Assembly: GCA_029858755.1 (NCBI GenBank)
Contig: JAOUEK010000079.1
Location: 1 to 7,667 of the forward strand
Direction: 5' to 3'
Length of the DNA: 7,667 nucleotides
Origin: Thermoleophilia bacterium
GTDB taxonomy: Bacteria; Actinomycetota; Thermoleophilia; Gaiellales; Gaiellaceae
Shown here in pieces: positions 1 through 4,925 of this stretch. Under the pieces are notes generated by a model, which searched no databases, had not been told where the DNA came from, and worked only from the letters and a program-made list of their open reading frames with translations. How positions within the stretch are numbered: position 1 is the first letter of the stretch; each line of letters begins with the position of its first letter. The translations under genes were made by a program, and so were the position numbers.

Positions 1-396
1 GTGCGGGGCGAGCGGAGGCACCGGGGACGCGACGGGAGCCGCCGCCGGTGCGGCGACCGGCTCCGCGGCGACGGGCTCTGCCGCGGGCTCGCTGGCCGCC
101 GCCGGTGCCTCTGCGGCGACGGGCGCAGCCGGCTCGGGCTCGACGGCGGCCGGCCCGATCACGGCGAGCACGGCCCCGACCTCCACCGTCTCTCCCTCCT
201 GGACGAGAATCTGGCCGAGTATGCCTTCGCCGGGGCTCGGCACCTCGGTGTCGACCTTGTCGGTCGAGATCTCCAGCAGCGGCTCGTCCATGGCGACCGC
301 CTCGCCGGGCTGCTTCAGCCACCGGGTGACCGTCCCCTCCGACACGGAGACGCCCATCTGGGGCATCACGACCTCGGTCTGGGTTCCGGTGGACAC
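1..396 (-). CDS. 2-oxo acid dehydrogenase E2, dihydrolipoamide acyltransferase (partial, N-terminal part)
   Basis: This is the first 132 codons of the acyltransferase core (E2) of a 2-oxo acid dehydrogenase complex, which carries the acyl group from E1 to CoA on a lipoyl arm; the rest lies beyond the window edge. Residues about 7-82 form a biotinyl/lipoyl domain with the motif [10 protein letters not shown], and Lys47 is the expected lipoylation site. From about residue 83 the chain becomes an Ala/Pro/Glu-rich linker ([11 protein letters not shown] and similar), typical of the flexible arm between lipoyl and subunit-binding domains. The start is GTG at 396, chosen because an AGGAGG lies 9 nt upstream and because the lipoyl domain begins right after it. 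It is the third gene of the operon, 13 nt after E1-beta. The peripheral-subunit-binding and catalytic domains are not visible, so the acyl specificity (acetyl or branched-chain) cannot be read here. Confidence 0.93.
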   Translation of the reverse strand, partial: MSTGTQTEVVMPQMGVSVSEGTVTRWLKQPGEAVAMDEPLLEISTDKVDTEVPSPGEGILGQILVQEGETVEVGAVLAVIGPAAVEPEPAAPVAAEAPAAASEPAAEPVAAEPVAAPAAAPVASPVPPLAPH

Positions 397-405
397 GTCT
401 GATCG

Positions 406-411
406 CCTCCT
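406..411 (-). promoter_or_regulatory. Shine-Dalgarno site of E2, overlapping the E1-beta stop codon
   Basis: On the minus strand a perfect AGGAGG ends 9 nt before the GTG start of E2. It shares two bases with the TAG stop of E1-beta (412-410). This arrangement decides the GTG start and suggests translational coupling: a ribosome terminating on E1-beta sits on the E2 ribosome binding site. Confidence 0.8.
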
Positions 412-1387
412 AGTACGCCGCGAGCTCCCGGAGGGCGCGCACGACGTCGTCGACTTGCGGGATGAATGCCTTCTCGAGATTGGGTGCGAACGGAACCGGC
501 GAGTCCGGCGCCGCCATGCGGCGCACGGGCCCGTCGAGGTGCTCGAAGGCCTCCTCGGCGATCGTGGCGGCGATCTCGCCGCCGAAGCCGCCGGTTCGCG
601 TGTCCTCGTGCAGCACGAGCACCTTCGAGCAGCGGCGGACGCTGTCGAGCACCGCCTCGCGATCCCACGGGATGATCGTCCTCAGGTCGAGGATCTCCAC
701 GGAGAGGTCGTCTTCCTGGGCGAGCCGCTGCGCAGCCTCGTCGGCGGTGTAGACCATCGCGCCCCAGGTGATCACCGTCACGTCCTCGCCGTGCCGGTGC
801 ATACGTGCCTCCCCGAAGGGCACGGTGTAGCGCTCTTCGGGAACGTCGCCCTTGATCCGCCGGTAGAGGTGCTTGTGCTCGCAGAAGAGCACCGGGTTGG
901 GGTCCTCGATCGCGCTCAGGAGCAGGCCCTTGGCATCGGCGGGGGTGGACGGGCAGACGACCTTGAGCCCCGGGATGTGCGCGAACGAGCTCTCCGGGTT
1001 CTGGGAGTGGAACGGGCCGCCGGAGAAGCCACCGCCGGAGGGGAGCCGGACGACGATCGGGATCGGCGTCCCGGCGCGGAAGTGCTGCTTCGCGGCCACC
1101 GTGACGAGGTGATCCCACCCGCACGAGACGAAGTCGGCGAACTGCATCTCGGCGACGGGGCGCATCCCCATCAGTGCAGCCCCGGTGGCGCCGGCGAGGA
1201 TCGCCGTCTCGGCGAGAGGCATGTCGATCACCCGCCACGGCCCGAACTCCTCCTGGAAGCCGAGCGTGACCTTGAACGCTCCGCCGTAGACGCCGACATC
1301 CTCCCCGAGCACGAACACGCGCTGGTCGCGCCGCATCTCCTCGCGGAGGCCGTCGGAGATCGCCTGCAGGTACGTCTTCTCGGGCAT
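410..1387 (-). CDS. 2-oxo acid dehydrogenase E1 component, beta subunit
   Basis: Beta subunit (325 aa) of the heterotetrameric, thiamine-diphosphate-dependent E1 that decarboxylates a 2-oxo acid and acylates the E2 lipoyl group. The whole transketolase-like pyrimidine-binding half is visible: [10 protein letters not shown] near residue 27, [16 protein letters not shown] near 57, [10 protein letters not shown] near 76, then [19 protein letters not shown] and [22 protein letters not shown]. The C-terminal transketolase domain follows ([39 protein letters not shown]). Length is normal for the family. The pattern resembles branched-chain 2-oxoisovalerate dehydrogenase beta subunits more than the pyruvate type, but this is a judgement by eye. 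The ATG at 1387 is used because the family match begins there; an ATG further upstream would run into E1-alpha. No clear Shine-Dalgarno is seen, so translation probably couples to the E1-alpha stop 13 nt upstream. Confidence 0.95.
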   Translation of the reverse strand: MPEKTYLQAISDGLREEMRRDQRVFVLGEDVGVYGGAFKVTLGFQEEFGPWRVIDMPLAETAILAGATGAALMGMRPVAEMQFADFVSCGWDHLVTVAAKQHFRAGTPIPIVVRLPSGGGFSGGPFHSQNPESSFAHIPGLKVVCPSTPADAKGLLLSAIEDPNPVLFCEHKHLYRRIKGDVPEERYTVPFGEARMHRHGEDVTVITWGAMVYTADEAAQRLAQEDDLSVEILDLRTIIPWDREAVLDSVRRCSKVLVLHEDTRTGGFGGEIAATIAEEAFEHLDGPVRRMAAPDSPVPFAPNLEKAFIPQVDDVVRALRELAAY

Positions 1388-1400
1388 CGTCAGCGCGCGC

Positions 1401-2444
1401 TCACTTGTGGTGCGGGGTGTCGAGCTCTTCGGGCTGCGCGTACACCGCTGCCACGAGCGTCCCGGGGTCGGGGAGCGGCGACTCCTCGGCACGCTGCAGC
1501 GACTCGTTGAGCAGCCGCTTCACGCCGGACGTGATCTCGTCCTCCTCGGCGTCGGTCATCTCGGCATGGTCACGCAGCCAGGCGCGGAAACGCTCGATCG
1601 GGTCGCGGCGGGCCCACTCCTCGAACAGCTCGCGCGGCACGTAGAAGGCGTCGTCGTGGACGGCGTGGCCCTCCATGCGAAGCGTCACGGACTCGATCAG
1701 CGTCGGGCCGCCTCCCTCGCGAGCCTTTTCGATCGCCCGCTTCGCCTCGCGGTAGACGGCGAGCACGTCGGTGCCGTCGACGACGACGCCCTCGAACCCG
1801 TAGGCGGCGGCGCGGTCGGCGAGGTGCTCCACCGCGTACTCGAGGTGGGACGGGGTGGAGTAGGCCCACTGGTTGTTGTCGATCCAGAAGATCACCGGCA
1901 GCTTGCGGACGCCGGCGAGGTTCATGCCCTCGTGCGCGTCGCCCCGGGCGGACGCCCCCTCGCCGCACCAGGCGATCGCGACGCGCTTCTCCTCCCGGAT
2001 GCGGAAAGCGAGCGCCATCCCGACCGCGACGGGCAGCATCGCGGGCAGGTGACTCACCATGGCATACAGGCCGAGATTGGCGTCTCCGATGTGGACGTTC
2101 CCGTCGCGGCCGCGCGTGGGCCCGTCCGCGCGGCCCATGTACTGCGCGAAGATCCGCCAGGGCTCGAGGCCGCGTGTCACGTGCACGCCCATCGCGCGCT
2201 GCAGCGGCGTGCCGACGTCGTGCGGCCCCATCGCCGTCGCGACGCCGACGGCGGACGCCTCGTTGCCGCGCCCCGTGTAGAACGAGCCCGGGATCTTGCC
2301 CTGCTTGTAGAGGATGTGGCCCCGCTCCTCGATCCCGCGGGTGGTCAGCAGGTTGCGGTAGATGCCGAGCAGGTCCTCTCGGTCGAGACCGGCGTCGTGG
2401 ACCTCCTGGAGCGAGCTGACCGGCTCCGCTTCCCTCACTGCCAT
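1401..2444 (-). CDS. 2-oxo acid dehydrogenase E1 component, alpha subunit
   Basis: Alpha subunit (347 aa) of the thiamine-diphosphate-dependent E1, partner of the downstream beta subunit. The cofactor-binding motif starts at residue 161 (GEGASARGDAHEGMNLA) and ends at the Asn pair 190-191 (IDNNQWAYS), the usual G-x-G...NN spacing of about 30 residues. The active-site/phosphorylation-loop region is at 256-268 (RMEGHAVHDDAFY, His260 conserved), followed by DPIERFRAWL. The early segment RGHILYKQGKIPGSFYTGRGNEA is family-typical. Oddities: GEG instead of the commoner GDG (GEG is also known in branched-chain enzymes), and LQRA at 81-84 where relatives have Tyr-Arg-Asp or Tyr-Arg-Glu. ATG 2444 has a purine-rich GAGGGAG ending about 9 nt upstream. 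It is the first gene of the operon. A branched-chain 2-oxo acid is the likelier substrate; pyruvate or acetoin is not excluded. Confidence 0.94.
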   Translation of the reverse strand: MAVREAEPVSSLQEVHDAGLDREDLLGIYRNLLTTRGIEERGHILYKQGKIPGSFYTGRGNEASAVGVATAMGPHDVGTPLQRAMGVHVTRGLEPWRIFAQYMGRADGPTRGRDGNVHIGDANLGLYAMVSHLPAMLPVAVGMALAFRIREEKRVAIAWCGEGASARGDAHEGMNLAGVRKLPVIFWIDNNQWAYSTPSHLEYAVEHLADRAAAYGFEGVVVDGTDVLAVYREAKRAIEKAREGGGPTLIESVTLRMEGHAVHDDAFYVPRELFEEWARRDPIERFRAWLRDHAEMTDAEEDEITSGVKRLLNESLQRAEESPLPDPGTLVAAVYAQPEELDTPHHK

Positions 2445-2480
2445 GCAGTCGCTCTCCCTCGTCGAGCGGTGGACGCCTGC

Positions 2481-2486
2481 ACTCTA
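2481..2486 (-). promoter_or_regulatory. Putative -10 box of the E1-alpha/E1-beta/E2 operon
   Basis: TAGAGT on the minus strand fits the actinobacterial TAnnnT -10 consensus and lies 36 nt upstream of the E1-alpha ATG. Transcription would start near 2474, giving a leader of about 30 nt that includes the GAGGGAG ribosome binding site. No convincing -35 hexamer is visible. The same hexamer is proposed upstream of groES. Confidence 0.4.
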
Positions 2487-2617
2487 GCGATCCGGTCTGC
2501 TGACCCCGGCTGCGCGGCGGGCGGGTGGGAGGCGGCGACCACTGCCATCGCGACACGCGCTGCTCGCCGCGTGCGGTCAGCCGCGCCGGCGACCCCGATC
2601 CGGCGCAGCAGCCCCCG

Positions 2618-2636
2618 AGGGGGCTCCACGCCCCCT
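2618..2636. repeat. G/C hairpin, 7-bp stem with 5-nt loop
   Basis: AGGGGGC and GCCCCCT are perfect inverted arms around TCCAC. The left arm can alternatively pair with GCCCCC at 2611-2616. It is not followed by a T-run on either strand, so it is not a clear intrinsic terminator. If the downstream gene is leaderless, the hairpin lies outside its transcript. Confidence 0.5.
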
Positions 2637-2705
2637 ACCGGAACGGTCGCAGGACCACGCACACGCATGGGTGACGGCTCTGTGCCAGGTGTGCGACTTC
2701 GGGTC

Positions 2706-2711
2706 TACAGT
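2706..2711 (+). promoter_or_regulatory. Putative -10 box for a leaderless zinc ribbon mRNA
   Basis: TACAGT fits TAnnnT and ends exactly 7 nt before the ATG at 2719. This is the distance at which actinobacterial transcription starts on the first base of a leaderless start codon. No Shine-Dalgarno precedes the ATG, which fits a leaderless message. No good -35 box is seen. Confidence 0.5.
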
Positions 2712-2718
2712 TGCGACC

Positions 2719-3033
2719 ATGCCTTCCGCGAACGAGCCGGGCACAACGCGGCGGCGGGCGCCGCGACGGAACTGGATCCAGGAGGAGCGGCGCCAGACGC
2801 TCGGCGACTGGGTCGCCTTCTGCGTGTCGTGCGGTCATACGCTCCGTTACTTCGAGGAGTCCGAACCAGAGGTGCCTCGAGCGTGCCCGCAGTGCCGCGC
2901 CGAGGTCAGGCGCCGCTGCCCCGCCTGCGACGCGCGCTTCCCCTCCGCGTTCCAGGTCGAGTGCGAGGAGTGCGGCGCGCCGGTTCGGGAGGCGGAGCTC
3001 TTCGGCGGCCCCATCCGCAAGCCCGGTCGCTAG
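2719..3033 (+). CDS. Small double zinc ribbon protein, unknown function
   Basis: A 104-aa protein with a basic N-terminus (RRRAPRRNW) and eight cysteines arranged as four CxxC knuckles: C35/C38 (CVSCGH), C56/C59 (CPQC), C67/C70 (CPAC) and C82/C85 (CEECG). Two four-cysteine zinc sites follow directly, so it reads as a double zinc ribbon. Such modules bind nucleic acid or protein partners; no catalytic residues are visible and no specific function is claimed. The ATG at 2719 is preferred over a possible earlier start at 2671 because the -10-like TACAGT sits just ahead of it. Its TAG overlaps the stop of the convergent GNAT gene by 3 bp, and no terminator lies between them. It faces away from the dehydrogenase operon and appears to be its own transcription unit. 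Confidence 0.78.
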   Translation: MPSANEPGTTRRRAPRRNWIQEERRQTLGDWVAFCVSCGHTLRYFEESEPEVPRACPQCRAEVRRRCPACDARFPSAFQVECEECGAPVREAELFGGPIRKPGR

Positions 3034-3566
3034 TCGACCCGTTGCTCCGAGCGGCGCCGCCAGTCGTCGACTCCGAGGGAGTACCACACGTGATCCCGAC
3101 CCGCCCAAAGCGCGACGCCACGCTCGCGCATGCCACAGTGCTCCATCACGCGACGCGAGGCGACGTTCTCCGGCAGCGCGAAGCTGACCACAGCGGGAAG
3201 CCCGACACGAGCGAAGACGTCCGCGACCGCGGCACGGGCGGCCTCCGTCGCGAGACCCTCGCCCCAGCGCGCACGCTCGACCACCCAGCCGATCTCGTCC
3301 TTCACGGCACTCCCGCCCCACGACGGCTGGCGCATGACGCCGACCCGGCCGACAAGCCTCCTGCTGGCTCGATCGTCGACGGCCCAGCGACCGAAGCCGA
3401 GCACGTCCCAAGCGTGCTCGTAACGCTCGATGCTCGTCGTCACGTCGTCCTGGGTCGCCGGCCCCAGCCACCGGGCGACCTCCGGGTGGGCGTAGATCTG
3501 GAGCAATGCGTCGACGTCGTCGGGCCGCCACTGCCGCAACACGAGTCGCTCCGTCTCGATGTGCAA
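3030..3566 (-). CDS. GNAT family N-acetyltransferase, RimJ/RimL-like
   Basis: A 178-aa acetyl-CoA-dependent N-acetyltransferase of the RimJ/RimL type, likely cytosolic; the acceptor (protein N-terminus, small amine or antibiotic) cannot be told from sequence. The opening IETERLVLRQWRPDDVDALLQIYAHPEVARWLG is typical of the group. Motif A, which cradles the CoA pyrophosphate, is RARWGEGLATEAA at 98-110. Motif B is LPENVASRRVMEHCGM at 131-146, with Asn134 and the usual N-x-(A/S)-S-x-x-(V/L)-x-E pattern. The start is TTG at 3566: no ATG or GTG is available nearby upstream in frame, and the conserved N-terminus begins immediately after it. No Shine-Dalgarno is seen. It follows the ASCH gene by 82 nt on the same strand, so co-transcription is possible. 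Its TAG is formed by the same CTAG that ends the zinc ribbon gene. Confidence 0.9.
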   Translation of the reverse strand: MHIETERLVLRQWRPDDVDALLQIYAHPEVARWLGPATQDDVTTSIERYEHAWDVLGFGRWAVDDRASRRLVGRVGVMRQPSWGGSAVKDEIGWVVERARWGEGLATEAARAAVADVFARVGLPAVVSFALPENVASRRVMEHCGMRERGVALWAGRDHVWYSLGVDDWRRRSEQRVD

Positions 3567-3569
3567 CGA

Positions 3570-3587
3570 CGCAGATGTTCGCAGATG
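3570..3587. repeat. Short direct repeat before the GNAT start
   Basis: CGCAGATG occurs at 3570-3577 and again at 3580-3587, so the copies are offset by 10 bp, about one helical turn. On the coding strand of the acetyltransferase this is two copies of CATCTGCG ending 3 nt before its TTG start. It could be a binding site or chance. Confidence 0.4.
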
Positions 3588-3648
3588 CGGGTACGCCGAT
3601 TGGTGTTGCGACGGCGAAGCCAGCGCCTTGAGGGGTCTGCCTGGCGAG

Positions 3649-4005
3649 CTAGAACATCGTTCCGACGATGCCCGAGAAGCGGATCACGGTCACGGTGTCG
3701 TCGACCGTGACCTCCCGGTTGTAGAGCTTCGACAGCCAGTCGACGAACTCGTCGAGCCTGCGAATCTCCGGGTTGTCGTGCTCGATGTCGCGCGGGGAGA
3801 GCTCGCCGAGGCTGGTTACCTCGACCTTGTCGATCACCGCGTCGAAGATCTTCTCCCGCTGCCCGTAGCGAACGCCCACGAGCACGGTGACGATCATCCC
3901 CTTCTTGTACTTTCCGGACTTGTCGCCGAGCCGGATCGTCGCCGTCTTGCGCCCGGTGCGCAGCTGGTCGCCCACGGCCGGCGAGTAGAAGTTGAGCGCG
4001 AACAT
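3649..4005 (-). CDS. ASCH-domain protein, YqfB-like (possible acetylcytidine-type amidohydrolase)
   Basis: A 118-aa single-domain ASCH protein. ASCH domains form PUA-like beta barrels that bind RNA or nucleosides. The diagnostic motif is GRKTATIR at 18-25, with Lys20, Thr23 and Arg25. The spacing K-x-x-T-x-R equals the catalytic Lys/Thr/Arg set of E. coli YqfB, an N4-acetylcytidine amidohydrolase (compared from memory). The rest also follows that layout: KKGMIVTV at 34-41, KVEVTSLGELSP at 60-71 and TVTVIRF at 104-110. The YqfB catalytic Glu seems to fall at Asp77 in the run EHDN, unless Glu75 takes its place. The ATG at 4005 begins the conserved MFALNFYSP; longer readings extend into the Nudix gene in another frame. 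It sits 16 nt after the Nudix stop. Family assignment is fairly sure; the enzymatic role is inference. Confidence 0.8.
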   Translation of the reverse strand: MFALNFYSPAVGDQLRTGRKTATIRLGDKSGKYKKGMIVTVLVGVRYGQREKIFDAVIDKVEVTSLGELSPRDIEHDNPEIRRLDEFVDWLSKLYNREVTVDDTVTVIRFSGIVGTMF

Positions 4006-4020
4006 CGGCACCGCGCAGCA

Positions 4021-4026
4021 ACTATA
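4021..4026 (-). promoter_or_regulatory. Possible -10 box of the ASCH gene, overlapping the Nudix stop
   Basis: TATAGT on the minus strand fits TAnnnT and includes the TAG stop of the Nudix gene. It ends 15 nt before the ASCH ATG, so a transcript would have a leader of about 8 nt. No Shine-Dalgarno is present. The ASCH gene may therefore have its own promoter as well as read-through from the Nudix gene. Stop codons in A/T-rich contexts can mimic -10 boxes. Confidence 0.35.
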
Positions 4027-4462
4027 GAGCGTCGCCGGAGACGGCCTGCAGGGCGCGCTCGGCCATCTCGCGCTCGCCGCGGTAGGCGAGCAGGCGCGGC
4101 GCGTCCTCGAGCGGGAGCCAGCGTGCCTCCGCGACCTCGAGCTCCATGCCCGGCGGCAACGCTCCCAGGCGGCCACGAACGGGCGTGAGCAGGAAGAAGC
4201 GCACGACCTTGAACACCCGCTCCCCTTCCCACGTGTAGACGTAGCGCACGTCGCCGAGCAGCTGTTCCACGCGTGCCTCGACGCCGGTCTCCTCGCGGGT
4301 CTCGCGGAGCGCCGTGTCCACGCCGGACTCCCCCGGGTCGAGTAGCCCCTTGGGCAGCACCCACGTGCCCGGCGCCTTGCCTCGGGGACGGATCGCGGCC
4401 ACCCACGGGCGGCCGCGCATCCGCCTGACGAGGACGCCCCCGGCCGACCGTTCGCGCCGCAT
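4022..4462 (-). CDS. Nudix hydrolase
   Basis: A 146-aa single-domain Nudix enzyme that would cleave a nucleoside diphosphate linked to another moiety, using divalent metal. The Nudix box runs from Gly39 to Val61 (GLLDPGESGVDTALRETREETGV in two parts: GLLDPGE, then RETREETGV) and matches G-x5-E-x7-R-E-U-x-E-E-x-G-U, with Thr in the first hydrophobic slot. Metal ligands are expected among Glu54, Glu57 and Glu58. The N-terminus SAGGVLVRR and the run WVLPKGLLDPGE resemble Ap4A hydrolase/MutT-type actinobacterial proteins, so a dinucleoside polyphosphate or damaged nucleotide is plausible but unproven. ATG 4462 is immediately followed by the conserved beginning. The gene is divergent from groES and heads a likely Nudix-ASCH(-GNAT) unit. 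Its promoter region abuts the groE operators. Confidence 0.92.
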   Translation of the reverse strand: MRRERSAGGVLVRRMRGRPWVAAIRPRGKAPGTWVLPKGLLDPGESGVDTALRETREETGVEARVEQLLGDVRYVYTWEGERVFKVVRFFLLTPVRGRLGALPPGMELEVAEARWLPLEDAPRLLAYRGEREMAERALQAVSGDAL

Positions 4463-4468
4463 GACCTG

Positions 4469-4474
4469 GTTCTA
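4469..4474 (-). promoter_or_regulatory. Weak candidate -10 box of the Nudix gene
   Basis: TAGAAC on the minus strand ends 6 nt before the Nudix ATG, the distance expected for a leaderless start. It lacks the final T of TAnnnT. The expected -35 position (about 4492-4497) overlaps the left arm of the inverted repeat at 4489-4513, so a protein bound there could affect this promoter. Confidence 0.25.
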
Positions 4475-4488
4475 GCACCTGCTGCAAC

Positions 4489-4513
4489 GATATGAGCCGG
4501 ACCGACTCATATC
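4489..4513. promoter_or_regulatory. Operator-like inverted repeat, GATATGAG-N9-CTCATATC
   Basis: The 8-bp arms are perfect: GATATGAG at 4489-4496 and CTCATATC at 4506-4513, around a 9-nt spacer. It lies between the divergent Nudix and groES genes, 10 bp upstream of the first CIRCE. The spacer length equals that of CIRCE but the arm sequence is different. It is A/T-rich in a G/C-rich neighbourhood. Being between two divergent starts, it is unlikely to be a terminator; a protein-binding site is the simplest reading. The regulator is unknown. Confidence 0.55.
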
Positions 4514-4523
4514 TCCGCCCACG

Positions 4524-4550
4524 TTGGCACACCGTGTGGTAGAGTGCCGG
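4524..4550. promoter_or_regulatory. CIRCE operator 1 (HrcA site), upstream copy
   Basis: TTGGCACAC-N9-GAGTGCCGG. It follows the CIRCE layout TTAGCACTC-N9-GAGTGCTAA with the 9-nt spacer kept; within the arms GGCACaC faces GAGTGCC, so one core pair is broken. It covers the TAGAGT -10 box of groES, so bound HrcA would block RNA polymerase. Confidence 0.7.
4540..4545 (+). promoter_or_regulatory. Putative -10 box of groES-groEL
   Basis: TAGAGT fits TAnnnT and sits inside CIRCE 1. Transcription would start near 4552, at the first base of CIRCE 2, leaving a leader of about 66 nt. No good -35 is seen at the usual distance. Confidence 0.45.
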
Positions 4551-4551
4551 A

Positions 4552-4578
4552 TCGGCACTCTCGTATCGGGAGTGCCAG
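4552..4578. promoter_or_regulatory. CIRCE operator 2 (HrcA site), downstream copy
   Basis: TCGGCACTC-N9-GAGTGCCAG. The seven inner bases of each arm (GGCACTC / GAGTGCC) are perfectly complementary and the spacer is 9 nt, as in the CIRCE consensus. It starts 1 bp after CIRCE 1 and would lie at the 5' end of the groE mRNA. CIRCE is bound by the repressor HrcA, whose folding depends on GroEL, giving feedback control of chaperonin synthesis. Confidence 0.88.
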
Positions 4579-4604
4579 GAAGGATCACACCAACAACAGT
4601 CTCA

Positions 4605-4610
4605 GGGAGG
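4605..4610 (+). promoter_or_regulatory. Ribosome binding site of groES
   Basis: GGGAGG with 7 nt before the ATG at 4618; a strong site that fixes the start. Confidence 0.75.
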
Positions 4611-4617
4611 CAAGTGC

Positions 4618-4923
4618 ATGAACCTGCAGCCCCTCGGTGACCGCGTCATCGTCGAGGTCCTCGACGAGGAGGAGATGACCGCGAGCGGCATCGTGCTCCC
4701 CGACACCGCGAAGGAGAAGCCGCAGCGCGGCAAGGTCCTCTCGGTCGGCCCCGGCCCGCGCGACGAGAACGGGGAGTACATCAAGATGGACGTCGAGGAG
4801 GGTGACGAGGTCATCTTCTCCAAGTACGGCGGCACCGACATCAAGATCGGCACCGACGAGGTCCTGATCCTGCGTGAGTCCGACATCCTGGCGAAGGTCG
4901 TCGGCGACCGCGCGGCCGTGTAG
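4618..4923 (+). CDS. groES: Co-chaperonin GroES (Hsp10)
   Basis: A 101-aa GroES, the heptameric lid that caps the GroEL ring in the cytosol and encloses the folding client. The N-terminal [19 protein letters not shown] is characteristic. The mobile loop that docks on GroEL is at about 17-35, with the hydrophobic tripeptide IVL at 25-27. Next come [16 protein letters not shown] (roof-loop region near 45-53), [17 protein letters not shown] and the C-terminal [14 protein letters not shown]. It runs a few residues past the usual end (GDRAAV). It is first in the groES-groEL operon, with a strong Shine-Dalgarno and two CIRCE operators upstream, so heat-shock induction through HrcA is expected. groEL follows after 56 nt. 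Identification is certain by sequence. Confidence 0.98.
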   Translation: MNLQPLGDRVIVEVLDEEEMTASGIVLPDTAKEKPQRGKVLSVGPGPRDENGEYIKMDVEEGDEVIFSKYGGTDIKIGTDEVLILRESDILAKVVGDRAAV

Positions 4924-4925
4924 GC

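Larger units (their letters stand above)
2445..2718. other. Divergent intergenic region without a gene
   Basis: This 274-bp gap separates the dehydrogenase operon (leftward) from the zinc ribbon gene (rightward). It has a -10 box near each end and, at 2611-2636, a cluster of G and C runs. That cluster can fold as a 7-bp stem (AGGGGGC at 2618-2624 with GCCCCCT at 2630-2636) or as a competing stem pairing 2611-2616 with 2619-2624. I see no tRNA, no recognisable riboswitch and no credible small ORF here. Confidence 0.6.

Noticed and set aside
1388..1492. Upstream ATG extending E1-beta by 35 residues
   Set aside because: The extension overlaps E1-alpha, is Arg/Ser/Thr-rich without family similarity, and the conserved beta-subunit N-terminus starts at the ATG at 1387.
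221..1510. 429-codon open frame opposite E1-beta
   Set aside because: It is antisense to a well-supported E1-beta gene and shows no recognisable motif.
1407..3710. 767-codon open frame on the plus strand across several genes
   Set aside because: It runs antisense to E1-alpha and the acetyltransferase and out of frame with the zinc ribbon gene, all of which have clear family motifs. It has none of its own.
3440..4021. 193-codon minus-strand frame overlapping ASCH and acetyltransferase genes
   Set aside because: It is a different frame from both real genes. The ASCH motif and the acetyltransferase motifs lie in the other frames.
4006..4176. N-terminal extension of the ASCH protein
   Set aside because: The extra 57 residues lie inside the Nudix gene in another frame and are Arg/Ser/Ala-rich. 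The ASCH family start fits the ATG at 4005.
4524..4539. TTGGCA at 4524 as a -35 box for the groES TAGAGT -10
   Set aside because: The spacing to the -10 is only 10 bp, too short for a sigma-70-type promoter. The bases are better explained as the left CIRCE arm.
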